This document shows positions 1-11,112 of a DNA stretch of 64,000 nucleotides, piece after piece (positions within the stretch are counted from its first letter, which is position 1; each line of letters starts with the position of its first letter). The position numbers and the translations under genes were made by a program. The DNA is from Corella eumyota (lineage: Eukaryota; Chordata; Ascidiacea; Phlebobranchia; Corellidae). The stretch covers positions 21,204,001 to 21,268,000 of the forward strand of contig OY720098.1 in assembly GCA_963082875.1 (NCBI GenBank), in the 5' to 3' direction. The notes beneath the pieces are model-generated. The model was not told where the DNA came from and did no database searches. It worked only from the letters and a program-made list of their open reading frames with translations.

Positions 1-67
1 CTAAAGGCAACTTAAAATTGGGTCGTCGTAACTTATTTTACTCTATGTGTAGATATTGAAATTAACC

Positions 68-355
68 TTTTTTTTGTATATATCTTTATCCTTGATGTGG
101 GAAAGGCGAATTTGCGACTTAAACATAGAGTAACATCAGTTACTCCGACCCAGTCTCAAGTTGCCTGTGGCAGTTTGGGATATTATGGATTATAATTGTT
201 CGATAAATATGCTGCTGATTAAGTGTTGGCTCAGAAGGAGTTTATACCGTTTATAGCACCTTACTTAAGGACGCTACAGCATGAGATCAGTGGGGGTTAA
301 ACCCACGACCTCATGGTGGTGTAGCAAAGGTTCTTACCACTACACCACGCTGCCG
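68..355 (-). mobile_element. tRNA-derived SINE, near full length
   Basis: Read on the minus strand it has a tRNA-like head with an A-box-like TGGTGTAGTGG and a B-box-like GGTTCAATCC (here slightly altered), then a body shared by about 20 copies in this window, and a 3' end reading GATAAAGATATATACAAAA. Full copies are about 285 bases. The tail contains a small hairpin, AGTAAC-TGAT-GTTACT. Pol III-transcribed SINEs have this head; the partner LINE is not visible here. Confidence 0.85.
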
Positions 356-681
356 TTTTTTTTTACACCAAGTTTCAATAAACATAAACATTAAAACTCA
401 CTACAAAGATTGGATAGATCTGTTTACGTTAAGCGCATCAGCCAACATAATACATCTCCCTTCATTGCAAATAACTCCAAGATTTAAATTAAGTTGAATC
501 AAGGATTTTGTTTTCGAAATTGCTCTTGCCAGTCTAGAAAAATCTTCAGTTGATATCTAAAAAAAATTATTTTTAAATGTTTTTAAAATGTTAAAAACAT
601 GAAACACTATTTTAAAATTAATTTATAATTTTTTTTTTTGAGAAAATGTAACTTTGTTACAAAAAAAAGTTGAACCAGTAG
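356..681. other. AT-rich spacer, no feature seen
   Basis: No reading frame, splice-site pair or repeat is recognisable between the two SINE copies; it is low-complexity A/T sequence. Confidence 0.5.
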
Positions 682-797
682 CGTGGTGTTAGGTGTAGTG
701 GTCAAAACACTTGGCTTCACTACATGAGGTCGTAGGTTCGATTCTCACTGCTTTTATGCGGTTGCACCTCTTGAGAAGGCGCTACAAGCGGTGTGAA
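682..797 (+). mobile_element. SINE head fragment
   Basis: Only the tRNA-like head of the window's SINE family is present: the A-box region GGTGTAGTGG, the B-box region GGTTCGATTC, and the following GGCGCTA block. The 3' body is missing. Confidence 0.75.
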
Positions 798-1121
798 TTG
801 TACATTGAAATTTTCCCCACATTCTGTAAGCTTGGCGAACGAAGTTAATGTAGAAGAGGTTCATTTATTTATTACCTTACATTCCCGTAAAGATAGAAGA
901 GTTAGGCTATGCTGCTTCAACAATTTACAAATTTCTTTAATTTCCAAACCATTTAAATCTTGTCCCCCAATTTGAACAGAGCCTTGATACATTACTAATA
1001 GCTTAGTGTAAAAAAATGGCGTCGAAAAAAACTTAGCAACGAAAATATTTCAAGAATGTAACAAAAATTCAACAGCAGTCGTAACATATTTTTTGACATT
1101 ATGTCTCGACTTTAAAAAAGA

Positions 1122-1961
1122 GATGTCTTGTCACAAAAATCCGAATGTCATGTCGCAAAACATGGAATGTCTTGTCACAAAAATCCGAATGTCATGTCGC
1201 AAAACATGGAATGTCTTGTCACGAAAATCCCAATGTCATGTCGCAAAACATGGAATGTCTTGTCACAAAAATCTAAATGTTATGTCACAAAAATCCGAAT
1301 GTCATGTCGCAAAACATGGAATGTCTTGTCACAAAAATCCGAATGTCATGTCGCAAAAATCCGAATGTCTTGTCACAAAAATCCGAATGTCATGTCACAA
1401 AAATCCGAATGTCATGTCGCAAAACATGGAATGTCTTGTCACAAAAATCCGAATGTCATGTCGCAAAACATGGAATGTCTTGTCACAAAAATCCGAATGT
1501 CATGTCGCAAAACATGGAATGTCTTGTCACAAAAATCCGAATGTCATGTCGCAAAACATGGAATGTCTTGTCACGAAAATCCCAATGTCATGTCGCAAAA
1601 CATGGAATGTCTTGTCACAAAAATCTAAATGTTATGTCACAAAAATCCGAATGTCATGTCGCAAAACATGGAATGTCTTGTCACAAAAATCCGAATGTCA
1701 TGTCTCAAAAATCCGAATGTCATGTCGCAAAACATGGAATGTCTTGTCACAAAAATCCGAATGTCTTGTCACAAAAATCCGAATGTCATGTCGCAAAAAT
1801 CCGAATGTCTTGTCACAAAAATCCGAATGTCATGTCACAAAAATCCGAATGTCATGTCGCAAAACATGGAATGTCTTGTCACAAAAATCCGAATGTCATG
1901 TCGCAAAACATGGAATGTCTTGTCACAAAAATCCGAATGTCATGTCGCAAAAATCCCTTTC
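1122..1961 (+). repeat. 22-bp tandem array, left arm
   Basis: About 38 copies of a 22-bp unit in two alternating variants, one containing TGTCTTGTCACAAAAATC and the other TGTCATGTCGCAAAACATGG, giving a partial 44-bp higher-order period. All three plus-strand frames stay open because the unit has no stop triplet in any frame, so long apparent proteins here are artefacts of the repeat. Confidence 0.95.
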
Positions 1962-1962
1962 C

Positions 1963-2040
1963 TAAATTAACCACGCAAGTGGATTTCTTAAATTAATCAC
2001 GCAGGTGAATTTCTTAAGTTAACCACGCAGGTGAATTCAC
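1963..2040 (+). repeat. Short tandem repeat, about 27 bp x 3
   Basis: Three imperfect copies of a unit containing TTAACCACGCAGGTGAATTT lie at the inner edge of the left 22-bp array. Confidence 0.8.
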
Positions 2041-2664
2041 TGTATAATTATATTATACGGCAATTTCTTTTCAAATTAAGTTCCAAATTCATTAACGGTT
2101 AAAGCTAAAAGTTAAAAATTCCAAAATCCAAAAATACAACTGCTTTTAGGAAGGCATAAATAACTGTTTTTAAAAAGAATAACAAAGAATAGAATCACAT
2201 GTCAGGCAAACATAAGGTTTTGTTAAAATCAATAAGAGATAACAGAAGTAATTTCCACCAAATGTGACATAGTTAAACTTAATTGTTTTTAATGTGAAAG
2301 AAAGTTTAGCTTATGCGCAATAAGCTACATACCAAATAAAGATCATAGCATAGCTAGGGGGCATGCTCCCGCCAGAAAGTTTTTTGAAATAAGGCGCCTT
2401 AATCATTCCATTTTAGATTCTTGAACAGTTTTAAAAGGACGGTCTCTTGCGAAATAGCAGTAGGTAAATTTTTGTAACCTATAACCTAAGATACAGAAAA
2501 AATGATTTTATTCAAGTAAATTTTAAGGTTGTTAATACAGAAATATCACCGCTAATTTTTGACAAAAATTTAGATAAACTTAAATTTAACATAAACCTTT
2601 CTTAAATAAATCAACAAAAAACACAATTTAACAATGAACACTGTGTTGTTGCGTCAAATGCCTA
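2041..2664. other. Interior of hAT element, no feature seen
   Basis: AT-rich sequence between the left array and the transposase relic. I see no coding segment or repeat that I can support. Confidence 0.45.
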
Positions 2665-3300
2665 ATATAGCATCAAACGCCGTGGTGAAGCTAAGAAAAA
2701 ACGTTCCACCACCTGATCTAAGTTGATTTTATTCCGAAGATTAGCTTCTACGGACAATAACGTTAAATTTTGTAGTCGATCTTGGCGCATTTTGCTGCGT
2801 AATCGACTTTTAATTATTTTAAATTTGAAAAAAGACGGTCCCGTTGCATGACGTCGTGGGCCGTGTTAACGCCAGCTTCAGCAGTGTTATAATGTTTTCG
2901 TTAATTAAAATATCTTCTTTCATAGCTGAACATTGGCTGGGTGTAATATATTTTTTTAACAGTCGGTACTCAGCTTCGATATTTTCGGGATCAACATCAA
3001 GCATGTACCAGTTTGCCGCCAACCTAACTTTAAACAATGCACTTTATTAATTTCCCATTCTTTTCGGGTGAAGGCAACCAACCATTCTTTTCGGGTGAAG
3101 GCAACTAACCATTCTTTTTGAGTGAAGGCAACTAACCATTCTTTTCGGGTGAAGGCAACTAACCATTCTTTTTGGGTGAAGGCAACTAACCATTCTTTTC
3201 GGGTGAAGGCAACCAAGTCCAGAAAGCACATTGGAACTTGTTTGGTTAAATCGAACACCGATTTCTTTAATCCCGTCAAAGAAGATCTACCGGGGTTGTA
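2665..3300 (-). pseudogene. hAT transposase C-terminal fragment (relic)
   Basis: On the minus strand one segment encodes LDVDPENIEAEYRLL and then ITLLKLALTRPTTSCN; in a shifted frame it continues KSRLRSKMRQDRLQNLTLLS. This order (L-LAL--P-T-C, then K-RLRS-M---RL--L-LLS) is the hAT-family dimerisation domain near the C-terminus of these transposases. The upstream part is interrupted by an in-frame 27-bp tandem repeat and the catalytic core is not visible. It sits inside the element bounded at 1070-5325, which suggests that it is the element's own transposase, now dead. Recognition is by motif only. Confidence 0.6.
3055..3213 (-). repeat. 27-bp tandem repeat, 6 copies, within transposase relic
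   Basis: Six copies of a 27-bp unit containing CATTCTTTTCGGGTGAAGGC. Because 27 is divisible by three, the minus strand reads a nine-residue repeat (VAFTRKEWL) without frame loss. Confidence 0.9.
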
Positions 3301-3417
3301 AGAAACTCTTCATCATTTTCGATATCATACCGCCGAGGTGCTTTTCAAAAACGGTAGGTAGGCCCAGTAGGGCTAAGGTGATCACATACCGTCATAAATC
3401 GAGCAAAAATGTTAAAA

Positions 3418-3738
3418 CTTAAAGAGATTTCGGTCGTAGAGTTTCTTTTTTAACTATGTTGGAATTTTTCCAATTTGCACGAGGATACCATTATTTTAAA
3501 AATTGGTCAAGTAGTTTTTAAGATATCGGGATTGGAAGCTAAATATTGTAAATAGGGAAAGTCCCAACGCTCGCGAGTCACGTGACACACGACGTCTCGT
3601 CGTAAAATCATATGGTGGCAGACATAGGAAAATTATTTTTTTTATTTTGTCCGCTCTGACCCGTTTGTTGTACTTTTTTTTAATTTTTTTTGCAGAAAAC
3701 AAACTTACCATAAAAAGCAATATTTAGCCATATTATAC
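3418..3738 (-). repeat. Dispersed repeat family R, copy 1
   Basis: Closely matches 50020-50348 in the opposite orientation across about 300 bases, for example TATTGTAAATAGGGAAAGTC, CTCGCGAGTCACGTGAC and ATTGGTCAAGTAGTTTT. I see no terminal inverted repeat or coding capacity. Family unknown. It lies inside the hAT element, so it inserted there or was captured. Confidence 0.8.
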
Positions 3739-4496
3739 TCGGTTTGCTATTGCAGATTAATGACCGTTTAAATAAATGTCCTGTCTAAAATTTAAAAAAA
3801 AATGTGTTCATATCTAAAAAGTATCTAAAATGTTTCATACACAATAAAAATGTTGCCAATTCTGCATGCCCATCTACCATAAACAAGTGTATTATGATTA
3901 GATAAATCGAATACACGAATATATTTTGATAAAAATAAATCGCAACAATGTAGTAACATGCTACAGTTATAATACAACTAGAAAACGTTATATTTTACAG
4001 TTTTACCATAGCTTTATTTTGCAGTATAAAACACTTTTTGGTGTAACCTTTTTAATAAGGAAAAATACGCCATTGAATATAGATTCGACTTGGTGGTTAA
4101 AATGAGTTAACAAATGTTTCTTAAAATCCAAACTGAAACAGGACACACTGCTGTTACAATGTGGATAAGTTTTAGCTGAAATCGTTGTCAAAACTTTGTT
4201 TCAAATAGAAATGAACAGAAATGAAAAGTGTTTTTACTAGACATCTTGAAAGAAACTAAACAAATATAATTAAAGAAAAAGGTTTTTCTAATAAAAGTTT
4301 TTTAATAAAAATATAGTTATGCTTTTGTTTTGATTACAAAAAACTAAAATTTAATTTTAGAAATTTTCTGACTATGTACTAGTTTCTTTCACATTTCCAT
4401 AAACAATATCAGATGGAAATCAAATTAAAAACTATGATTTAGTGAACTTTTAATAGTAAAGACATTTTAATTTTTATGACTTAATTTACGGAATTA
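3739..4496. other. Interior of hAT element, no feature seen
   Basis: AT-rich sequence between repeat R and the right array, without a supportable reading frame or repeat. Confidence 0.45.
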
Positions 4497-5253
4497 TATG
4501 ACATTGGTTTTTTTGAATTGACATTCCAATTTTTGCGACATGACATTCAGATTTTTGTGACAAGACATTCCATGTTTTGCGACATGACATTCGGATTTTT
4601 GTGACAAGACATTCCATGTTTTGCGACATGACATTCGGATTTTTGTGACAAGACATTCCATGTTTTGCGACATGACATTCAGATTTTTGTGACAAGACAT
4701 TCCATGTTTTGCGACATGACATTCGGATTTTTGCGACAAGACATTCCATGTTTTGCGACATGACATTCGGATTTTTGTGACAAAACATTTCATGTTTTGC
4801 GACATGACATTCGGATTATTGTGACAAGACATTCCAAATTTTGCGGCATGACATTCGGATTATTGTGACAAGACATTCCAAATTTTGCGGCATGACATTC
4901 CGAAGTTTGCGGCATGACATTCCAAATTTTGCGGCATGACATTCCACATTTTACGACATGACATTTAATATATAAGACATGACAATCACATTTTTGTCAA
5001 GTAGCTTATGACATGACATGTCAATTTTCGCGGCTTGACATTACATTTTCTGCGACATGACATTCGGATTTTTGTGACGAGACATTCCAAATTTTGCGGC
5101 ATGACATTCCGAAGTTTGCGGCATGACATTCCAAATTTTGCGGCATGACATTCCACATTTTACGACATGACATTTAATATATAAGACATGACAATCACAT
5201 TTTTGTCAAATAGCTTATGACATGACATGTCAATTTTTGCGGCATGACATGCA
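4497..5253 (-). repeat. 22-bp tandem array, right arm (inverted)
   Basis: Reverse complement of the left array. The outer half has diverged to units containing TTCCAAATTTTGCGGCATGA. Within it a block of about 209 bases is duplicated in tandem: GAAGTTTGCGGCATG occurs at about 4902 and again at 5111, and both copies carry the same odd unit AATATATAAGACATGACAAT. Confidence 0.9.
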
Positions 5254-5333
5254 AGTAATTGAGACCTGGTATCTCTCACATTTCGGCAAGACATGTGTGC
5301 CAAACAAATGTTACGACTGCAACTCCAAAAATT

Positions 5334-5754
5334 ACTTTATTACAACTTCCGCATTACTTTCTCACGAATATTTTTAGTTTATCCCCAACTAAAAATTTAA
5401 ATTTCTAGAAAAAAAATTAAAACGCAAAAAAATATAACTAAATAATTTGATAAATAAAATAAAACTTAAAATTTTTTGTAATGTTTAAGATAATATTGCG
5501 TTAAAATAATTTACATAAAAAACTAAAAAATTGCAAAGTTGTAAAATATATATTTTTTAATAAGTTAGGGAAAAATAATTGGCAACACTGTGGTTTTATA
5601 CGTTTTATTTTTTGCAAATCAGCAAATTATCTAGTTTAGTTTGTTCTAATATAACGAACCCAAATATTATAAAACAACAACCATCTGTTTGTAGTTGTTA
5701 AAACTGTTGTAAATAAAAACGATGTTAAAACTGTTGTAGATAAAAACAAGAATA
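5334..5754. other. Spacer and likely 5' region of the Kelch gene
   Basis: AT-rich. It includes a near-repeated GTTAAAACTGTTGTA (about 5697 and 5724) just before the start codon. I see no clear TATA box or other promoter element. Confidence 0.4.
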
Positions 5755-8700
5755 ATGGAAGATCAATCCCAAAACGAAAATGAAAATCGTTTGGTAAATT
5801 TTCTAGTATTTTAAAATTTATTATTTTTCAACAAACTCTTATCATAAACATGTAAAGCTATTAATGCTTCAATTGTAAAACATTGAATCTGTTATCTGTC
5901 TGTTAATTTAATATGCTGAAGTTAATTCCACTTTTTTGTGTCATAATTTTTTTTTTGTATATTTTTTATCCTTGATGTGGAAAAGTCGAAGGCGCGACTT
6001 AAACATAGAGTAACATCAGTTACTCCGACCCAGTCTCGAGTTGCTTTTAGTAGTTTGGGATACTATTAGTTATAATTGCTCAATAGTTATATATACTGCT
6101 TTTTATCGAGATTAAATAACCGGAAACAATTAAATTAAAATTTATTTTTAGGTCAGAGTGCCAGATTTAAACTCTCCAGAATTACTTGCTGGGTTAAGAG
6201 AGATTGTAGCTGGTGCTCAAGGTAGAACTTGTTTTAATGTTAGGTTGTAATTTAATATAAAAACTATTTTCAGATTTTTATATAAATTGTTTTTTTAAAC
6301 AATTAGAAGTAGAAACCCAAATTGTTTTTGTTAAATTTTTCTTTATTTAATTTGTTGACCAAGATTTTAAACTTATATTTAGCTCCTGTTACTTTGCAAA
6401 TACAATTTAATGATCATCGACAAATTCAACAAACCCACAATGTTCAACATCATGTGGGACAAATGGTAGCGAGACAGACCAATGTACAGGAGCAAACTAA
6501 TGTTGAACAACAAACTAATGTTGAACAACAAACTAACGTTGAACAGCTTACCGAAATACAGGAGCAAACTAATGTTGAACAGCTGACTGAAATACAGGAG
6601 CAAACTAATGTTGAACAGCTGACTGAAATACAGGAGCAAACTAATGTTGAACAGCTGACCGAAATACAACACCAAAATAAGACCGAGGTCCAGCATCAAC
6701 ACAACATTACTGGTGCAAATATACAACATCTTGGAGACAGATATGGAAATGCTGCTGGTAAAATTATTTTAAATTTAGTATCTCGAAAATGTACTTACCT
6801 GATATGCTTAATATGCCTATGTGTGATATGTAATGTCATTTATTTTTGACAGTCATTAACTTGATATTTTTAATGACTGGTCACTTAAGAAATCTCTAGT
6901 TCAGTAGTGAAACAGTGGACAAGCACAAATGTAGGTTAATAATTATGTATGTTAAGCATAGCAGGCATAATGCGCATATTAGGTATAGCCATTTTGAGTC
7001 ACCCATTTAATTTGTTTGGTTAAAACTTAACACGGTTGTAAAACAATTTTTAAACTTTTTTTGTAATTTATTTTGTATTACAGTAAGTGCATCTCAGCCA
7101 AACACCAGCTCCCAAGCAAACACCAGCTCCCAAGCAAACACCAGACCCAAACCAAACACCGGCGCCCGAGCAAACACCAGACCCAAACCAAACACCAGCT
7201 CCCAAGCAAACACCAATATACCTGCAGCTACACCCAAGCTTAAGGTAAATTCAAGGGATAGGCTGAATTCATGATAATTTTATTTGTTGAATTTCAGATT
7301 TTTTTTAAAAAGATTTCCAAATTTGTGTGTATATACTGTCAGCATATCTAGTAATTTATTTTAATCTATTCATTATTATTTTTAAGCTATAATTTTAAGC
7401 TTTTATGCAACAAACACATTGACTGCATTTTTGTTCATTTTGCTGTTATAAGCATCATGTCTAAGCATTATGTCTAAGCTAGACCAGGATTATTTGTAGT
7501 GGTATTAGAATTAGTGGTGGTCATATGCATTATAGTTTTAATTAATTCAGAATTGTGATTCAATCCCGTTTCTAAATTTTTTTAAAATAAACCTTATTTT
7601 TGTTTTAATGTTGTTATAGGAAAACCAACCAGTTAAAAATATCTTTATTATCACACTCCAGTTGACTGGTTTGCTTGCTTTAATGGTTGTTGAAACTGGA
7701 TGCTACTTTGCTGGAGGACATAGGGGCGCTGATCTTGGAAAACTAGTGTTGGGCCTACTTGATGTTGTAACAAATGGGGTGCTTGAAATATTTATTAATA
7801 GAGTACATGGGGGACCGTTTATTATTGAAATTGTGGCTGAAAATCAAACTGTTTATTACGAATTTTTAAAATATTTTGGCATAAAAAATAAGTTGTTTAC
7901 CAATTTCAATGTTTTTTTGCAAAATTATTCGATTAAAAATGGGTTTTCTGAAAGTGAATTAAAGCTTGATTCAGTTGAAATAACTGAAGAAAAAAAAGTT
8001 TTGGTTTCTGAAGTTGAATTGAAAGAAATGAAAAGAAAAGCTGGGGAAAGAATTTACAAGTTTGTGACAACTAAAATAGAGGTAGGATTGTTTAAAGTTT
8101 TTATTATTCTAGGAATAGTTTTGTATTTAAACTGTATTTTTAGAAATAGAAAATATTAAATGAATAGACTACTGTGGTACATAATTCTTTACAAACAATT
8201 ATTCTCTAATAAAGAAAACTGTGTAAATGTTACAGCAGTTGTGATTGAAACTTTTTTTTAATATGCTAACAACTAGTTTACTTGTGGTGCTTTTATATCT
8301 ACTTTCCATTTGTTAATTATATTATTTCTATTTTATAGATAAAAGAAAAGAAAATAGGTAAGGGTTAAAATTGTATTGTTGATATTTAATATGTTTGTTA
8401 ATTATTAAATGTGTTTTGTTAAATTATTTTAACTCAAGAATTAATTTGTTTAGTTCCAACAAAGTTACTTATAATGGGAGGGGATTCCCCTAATAGCACA
8501 AATGTTATTTTGTTTGACTCTGTTACACAACAATGGACTCAAATGCCAGTAAGTTTTCTATATTCTAAAAAAATGGTTTTATTTTGTAAACTTGATTTTA
8601 ATACAATAAGTTTATAGTTTAAGGCCAGAATATTATTTTTGTAAAATTTATTTGTATTTAAAAGGATTTATGGTTTTTAAGTAATAAATTAATGACTAAT

Positions 8701-10466
8701 TAAAATTGTTAATATTTTTTATTAAGTTTAAGTAAAAGTAAATTTACAGAGTTTTTAATTCTTTTTAATTTATTTAATGTTAACTTAAACAAAATGTATT
8801 TGTAGGAATTAAATGAAGAAAGGTGGGGAGCTTCATCTGCTGTTGTCAACAAACAAGTTTTTATCATTGGAGGGGAGGGTAAATCCTCTGTTGAGAGTTT
8901 AAAGTTAGATGAAGTAGATCCACAATGGAAAGTTGAAAGTCCAATGAAACAAGCTCGGTGGTTGGCATCATCAGCTACTTTAAATGGTATTAACTTTAAG
9001 TTGGTTAAAACTATTTGTTTATTGTATTTAAACCTGTGTTATTTTGGTTTTGTTTTGTTTTTACATTATTACATCACAAACCCAAATAATTAACTTTGTA
9101 ACTTGCACAAAATTATAAAATTTTAAATTCTTACGTAAACTAAAATAAATATTTAAAGTTTCATTAAAAATTTAATATTTGCAGAATATTTATTAACAAT
9201 GTCCAATTGTGACACAATAACAATGCCCATTGTTACAACTTTACTACAAATTTTTATTGTTTTTATTCTTAGTTTTAAAAACTAGAAATTAGAAAATTAT
9301 TTTAAAGAAATTAAAATTGTTGTAGATTGTATTTACACAACTGGTGGCCAGGCTAAAAATATTATACCTTTATCAAGAGGAGAATTCTTGGATGTGAGGA
9401 CAAATAGAAGAGGAAATATTCCTGACATGATTGTTCCACGAAGTAATCATGTATTACTTGCTGCAAGAGGTTGAGTTTTAATGTTAAACCCAATACAATT
9501 TACAAGAAAGTTATTTCCTGAATTGTTAGAATAAAACAATGTTAAATAAAAACAACTTTCAATTTAATTATTTTATAATTTGTGCCCTTTTACAAGAAAA
9601 TTATAAAAATTATTAAATCATTAAAAATTAGCTTGGTGGCAGTAGAGAGCTTTTTAAAAAATAAATTACAATAATAAGTTAAATCCAATATTTTAACATA
9701 TTTAATAAAACAAACAAATTGTTTAAAAATAAATATTCATGTTCAGGTAAATTATTTGCAATCGGGGGATATAACTGGAAAGATAGAAGTTTAAGTTCAT
9801 CAGAATGTTTTGATTTTGATGAACAAAAGTGGTCTCTTATTTCTTCAATGAAATATTGTATATATTATCATGCAGCTGTAGTTTTGGATGATCACATATT
9901 TGTTACTGGTAAGTATTATTAACCAAGTAAATTTAGTATTTTGTATTTTTTGTGTTTATTCTGCTTTTAATTAAGTAAAAACAAGGATTGAAATGTTAAT
10001 TTTAAATTTATAATGTATAATATTATGTTTAAATTCTTTTAAACTTCCTAATGTTATGTAAATTAAAATCTTATATAATTCATCAAATTTTTTTTTTTGC
10101 ATTGGTATTTAATAAAACTTAATCTAGGTGGATGTCATGTTGACTTTGTCTCAGTTTCATCAGTGATCAAATACAATATTATTACTGATACATGGTCAAA
10201 AGTTGCACCAATGAACAAGGCTCGGTATGCTCACTGTGCCTCGGTTGTAGATGGCAAGATTTATGTTGTTGGGGGCTACTGTGGGTAAGTTAAACTAAAT
10301 ATTTAGTTTGTAATAATTTATTAAACTCTGGTTTATTGTTTTATTATTTAGGTTTTTTGGTGATCCAGTTAATTCCATTGAAGTATTTGATCCCACGAAC
10401 AACAAGTGGACAATCATTGCTGAAACAGAAAGAAAAATATATGCAGCAACAATGGTCGTTGTGTAA
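5755..10466 (+). CDS. Kelch-repeat protein with Gln-rich repeats and a hydrophobic N-terminal module
   Basis: Twelve exons: 5755-5793, 6152-6221, 6383-6757, 7084-7244, 7620-8081, 8339-8357, 8454-8548, 8806-8986, 9326-9469, 9747-9908, 10128-10284, 10352-10466; all junctions are GT/AG and phases agree, giving 659 residues. Residues about 377-659 form about six Kelch repeats (IMGG, IIGG, TTGG, AIGGY, VTGG, VVGGY, each with a later W), enough for a beta-propeller, a protein-binding fold. There is no BTB or BACK domain. Residues 37-160 are Gln-rich with a 12-residue repeat (TNVEQLTEIQEQ); 162-215 are Asn/Ser/Pro repeats. Exon 5 starts with a hydrophobic stretch (IFIITLQLTGLLALMVVETG), then a segment that weakly recalls the TRADD-N-like module of invertebrate death-fold proteins; this is tentative. 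The start is the first ATG of exon 1. Specific function unknown. Confidence 0.85.
5951..6115 (-). mobile_element. SINE 3' half in Kelch gene intron 1
   Basis: The complement of the SINE tail (ATCCTTGATGTGG, GCGCGACTTAAACATAGAG, GACCCAGTCTCGAG) is followed by a degenerate body; the tRNA-like head is absent. Confidence 0.8.
6497..6670 (+). repeat. Coding 36-bp tandem repeat
   Basis: About four copies of a 36-bp unit encoding TNVEQLTEIQEQ, preceded by two short TNVEQQ units. Copies are nearly identical in DNA, which suggests recent expansion and likely length variation between individuals. Confidence 0.9.
7096..7216 (+). repeat. Coding 18-bp-based repeat in exon 4
   Basis: Repeats of AACACCAGCTCCCAAGCA and the variant AACACCAGACCCAAACCA encode NTSSQA and NTRPKP alternately. 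Confidence 0.85.
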
Positions 10467-10894
10467 TGTCATAATTGTTATATAGCATTGTATTATGATG
10501 TCATAAGAACGTTTATTGATTATTTTTTAAATATTGTAACTAATTTAAATGTTTTCTAAAGGCTTTTTTATTTTTTTGTAATCTTATTTCATGTTTTATA
10601 ATTAAAACTTAATCTTAACTGTTTAATACTTCTTCATATAACTTTTATTAGAGGATATGTTACGATATGCAAATAAACGCTTTATAATTTTGATGGTGAT
10701 AAAATCTTCAATTTTATAAATAATTTTTCCAATGTTGTTGCATTGAATTGAAATGTTAATAATCAGACAATAGCACATGTTTAACACTTTATTAAACTTA
10801 CAAGATAGGTTTAACAAGTTAGGGTCCACTTTAAGATTAGGTTGTAAATCTCTGTTCCTAAGAATATAAAGGATAAATAAAAAACTGGATTTTG
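10467..10894. other. 3' flank of Kelch gene
   Basis: AT-rich, probably including the 3' UTR. An AATAAA lies at about 10875, too far downstream to assign with confidence. Nothing else seen. Confidence 0.4.
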
Positions 10895-11112
10895 GACGAT
10901 TTTATTTATACTTATTCATCCTCGATGTGGGAATATCGTCTTTACGACCTAAACATAGAGTAACATCAGTTACCCCGACCCAGTCTCAAGCTGACTTTGG
11001 GAGTTTGTGATAATAAAAATTATAATTGCCCGATAGTTATGCTGCTGATTAGCGGGAGTTTATATTGCTTATATCGCCTTGCTATATGTCGATACAACAT
11101 GAAAGCAGCGGG
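10895..11112 (-). mobile_element. SINE, minus copy of a head-to-head pair
   Basis: The complement of the SINE tail and body runs up to an eroded head (TACAACATGAAAGCAGCGGG). It abuts the next copy directly. Confidence 0.8.

Larger units (their letters stand above)
1070..5325 (-). mobile_element. Decayed hAT-type DNA transposon with subterminal repeat arrays
   Basis: The ends are inverted repeats sharing GCAGTCGTAACAT (left at about 1075, right as its complement at about 5309-5320). Directly outside lie identical 8-base copies of CAAAAATT (1062-1069 and 5326-5333), the duplication size expected of hAT elements. Inside each end is an array of a 22-bp unit, in inverted orientation. The interior holds a minus-strand fragment of a hAT transposase dimerisation domain (2665-3300) and a copy of another dispersed repeat (3418-3738). 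hAT transposases are known to bind subterminal repeats, which fits the arrays. Boundaries rest on the short TIR and an A/T-rich duplication, so they could be off by a few bases. No intact transposase remains. Confidence 0.7.

Noticed and set aside
1093-1996. Long overlapping reading frames rich in Met-Ser-Cys-His-Lys
   Set aside because: They are produced by the stop-free 22-bp tandem unit in all three frames; no splice context or start logic supports a gene.
2851-2860. CRE-like TGACGTCG outside the dense domain, also at about 50163
   Set aside because: Not the exact palindrome; the 50163 case is part of repeat R and the other part of the transposase relic.
4486-4832. Minus-strand frames of the same repetitive peptide
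   Set aside because: Same repeat in the inverted right array.
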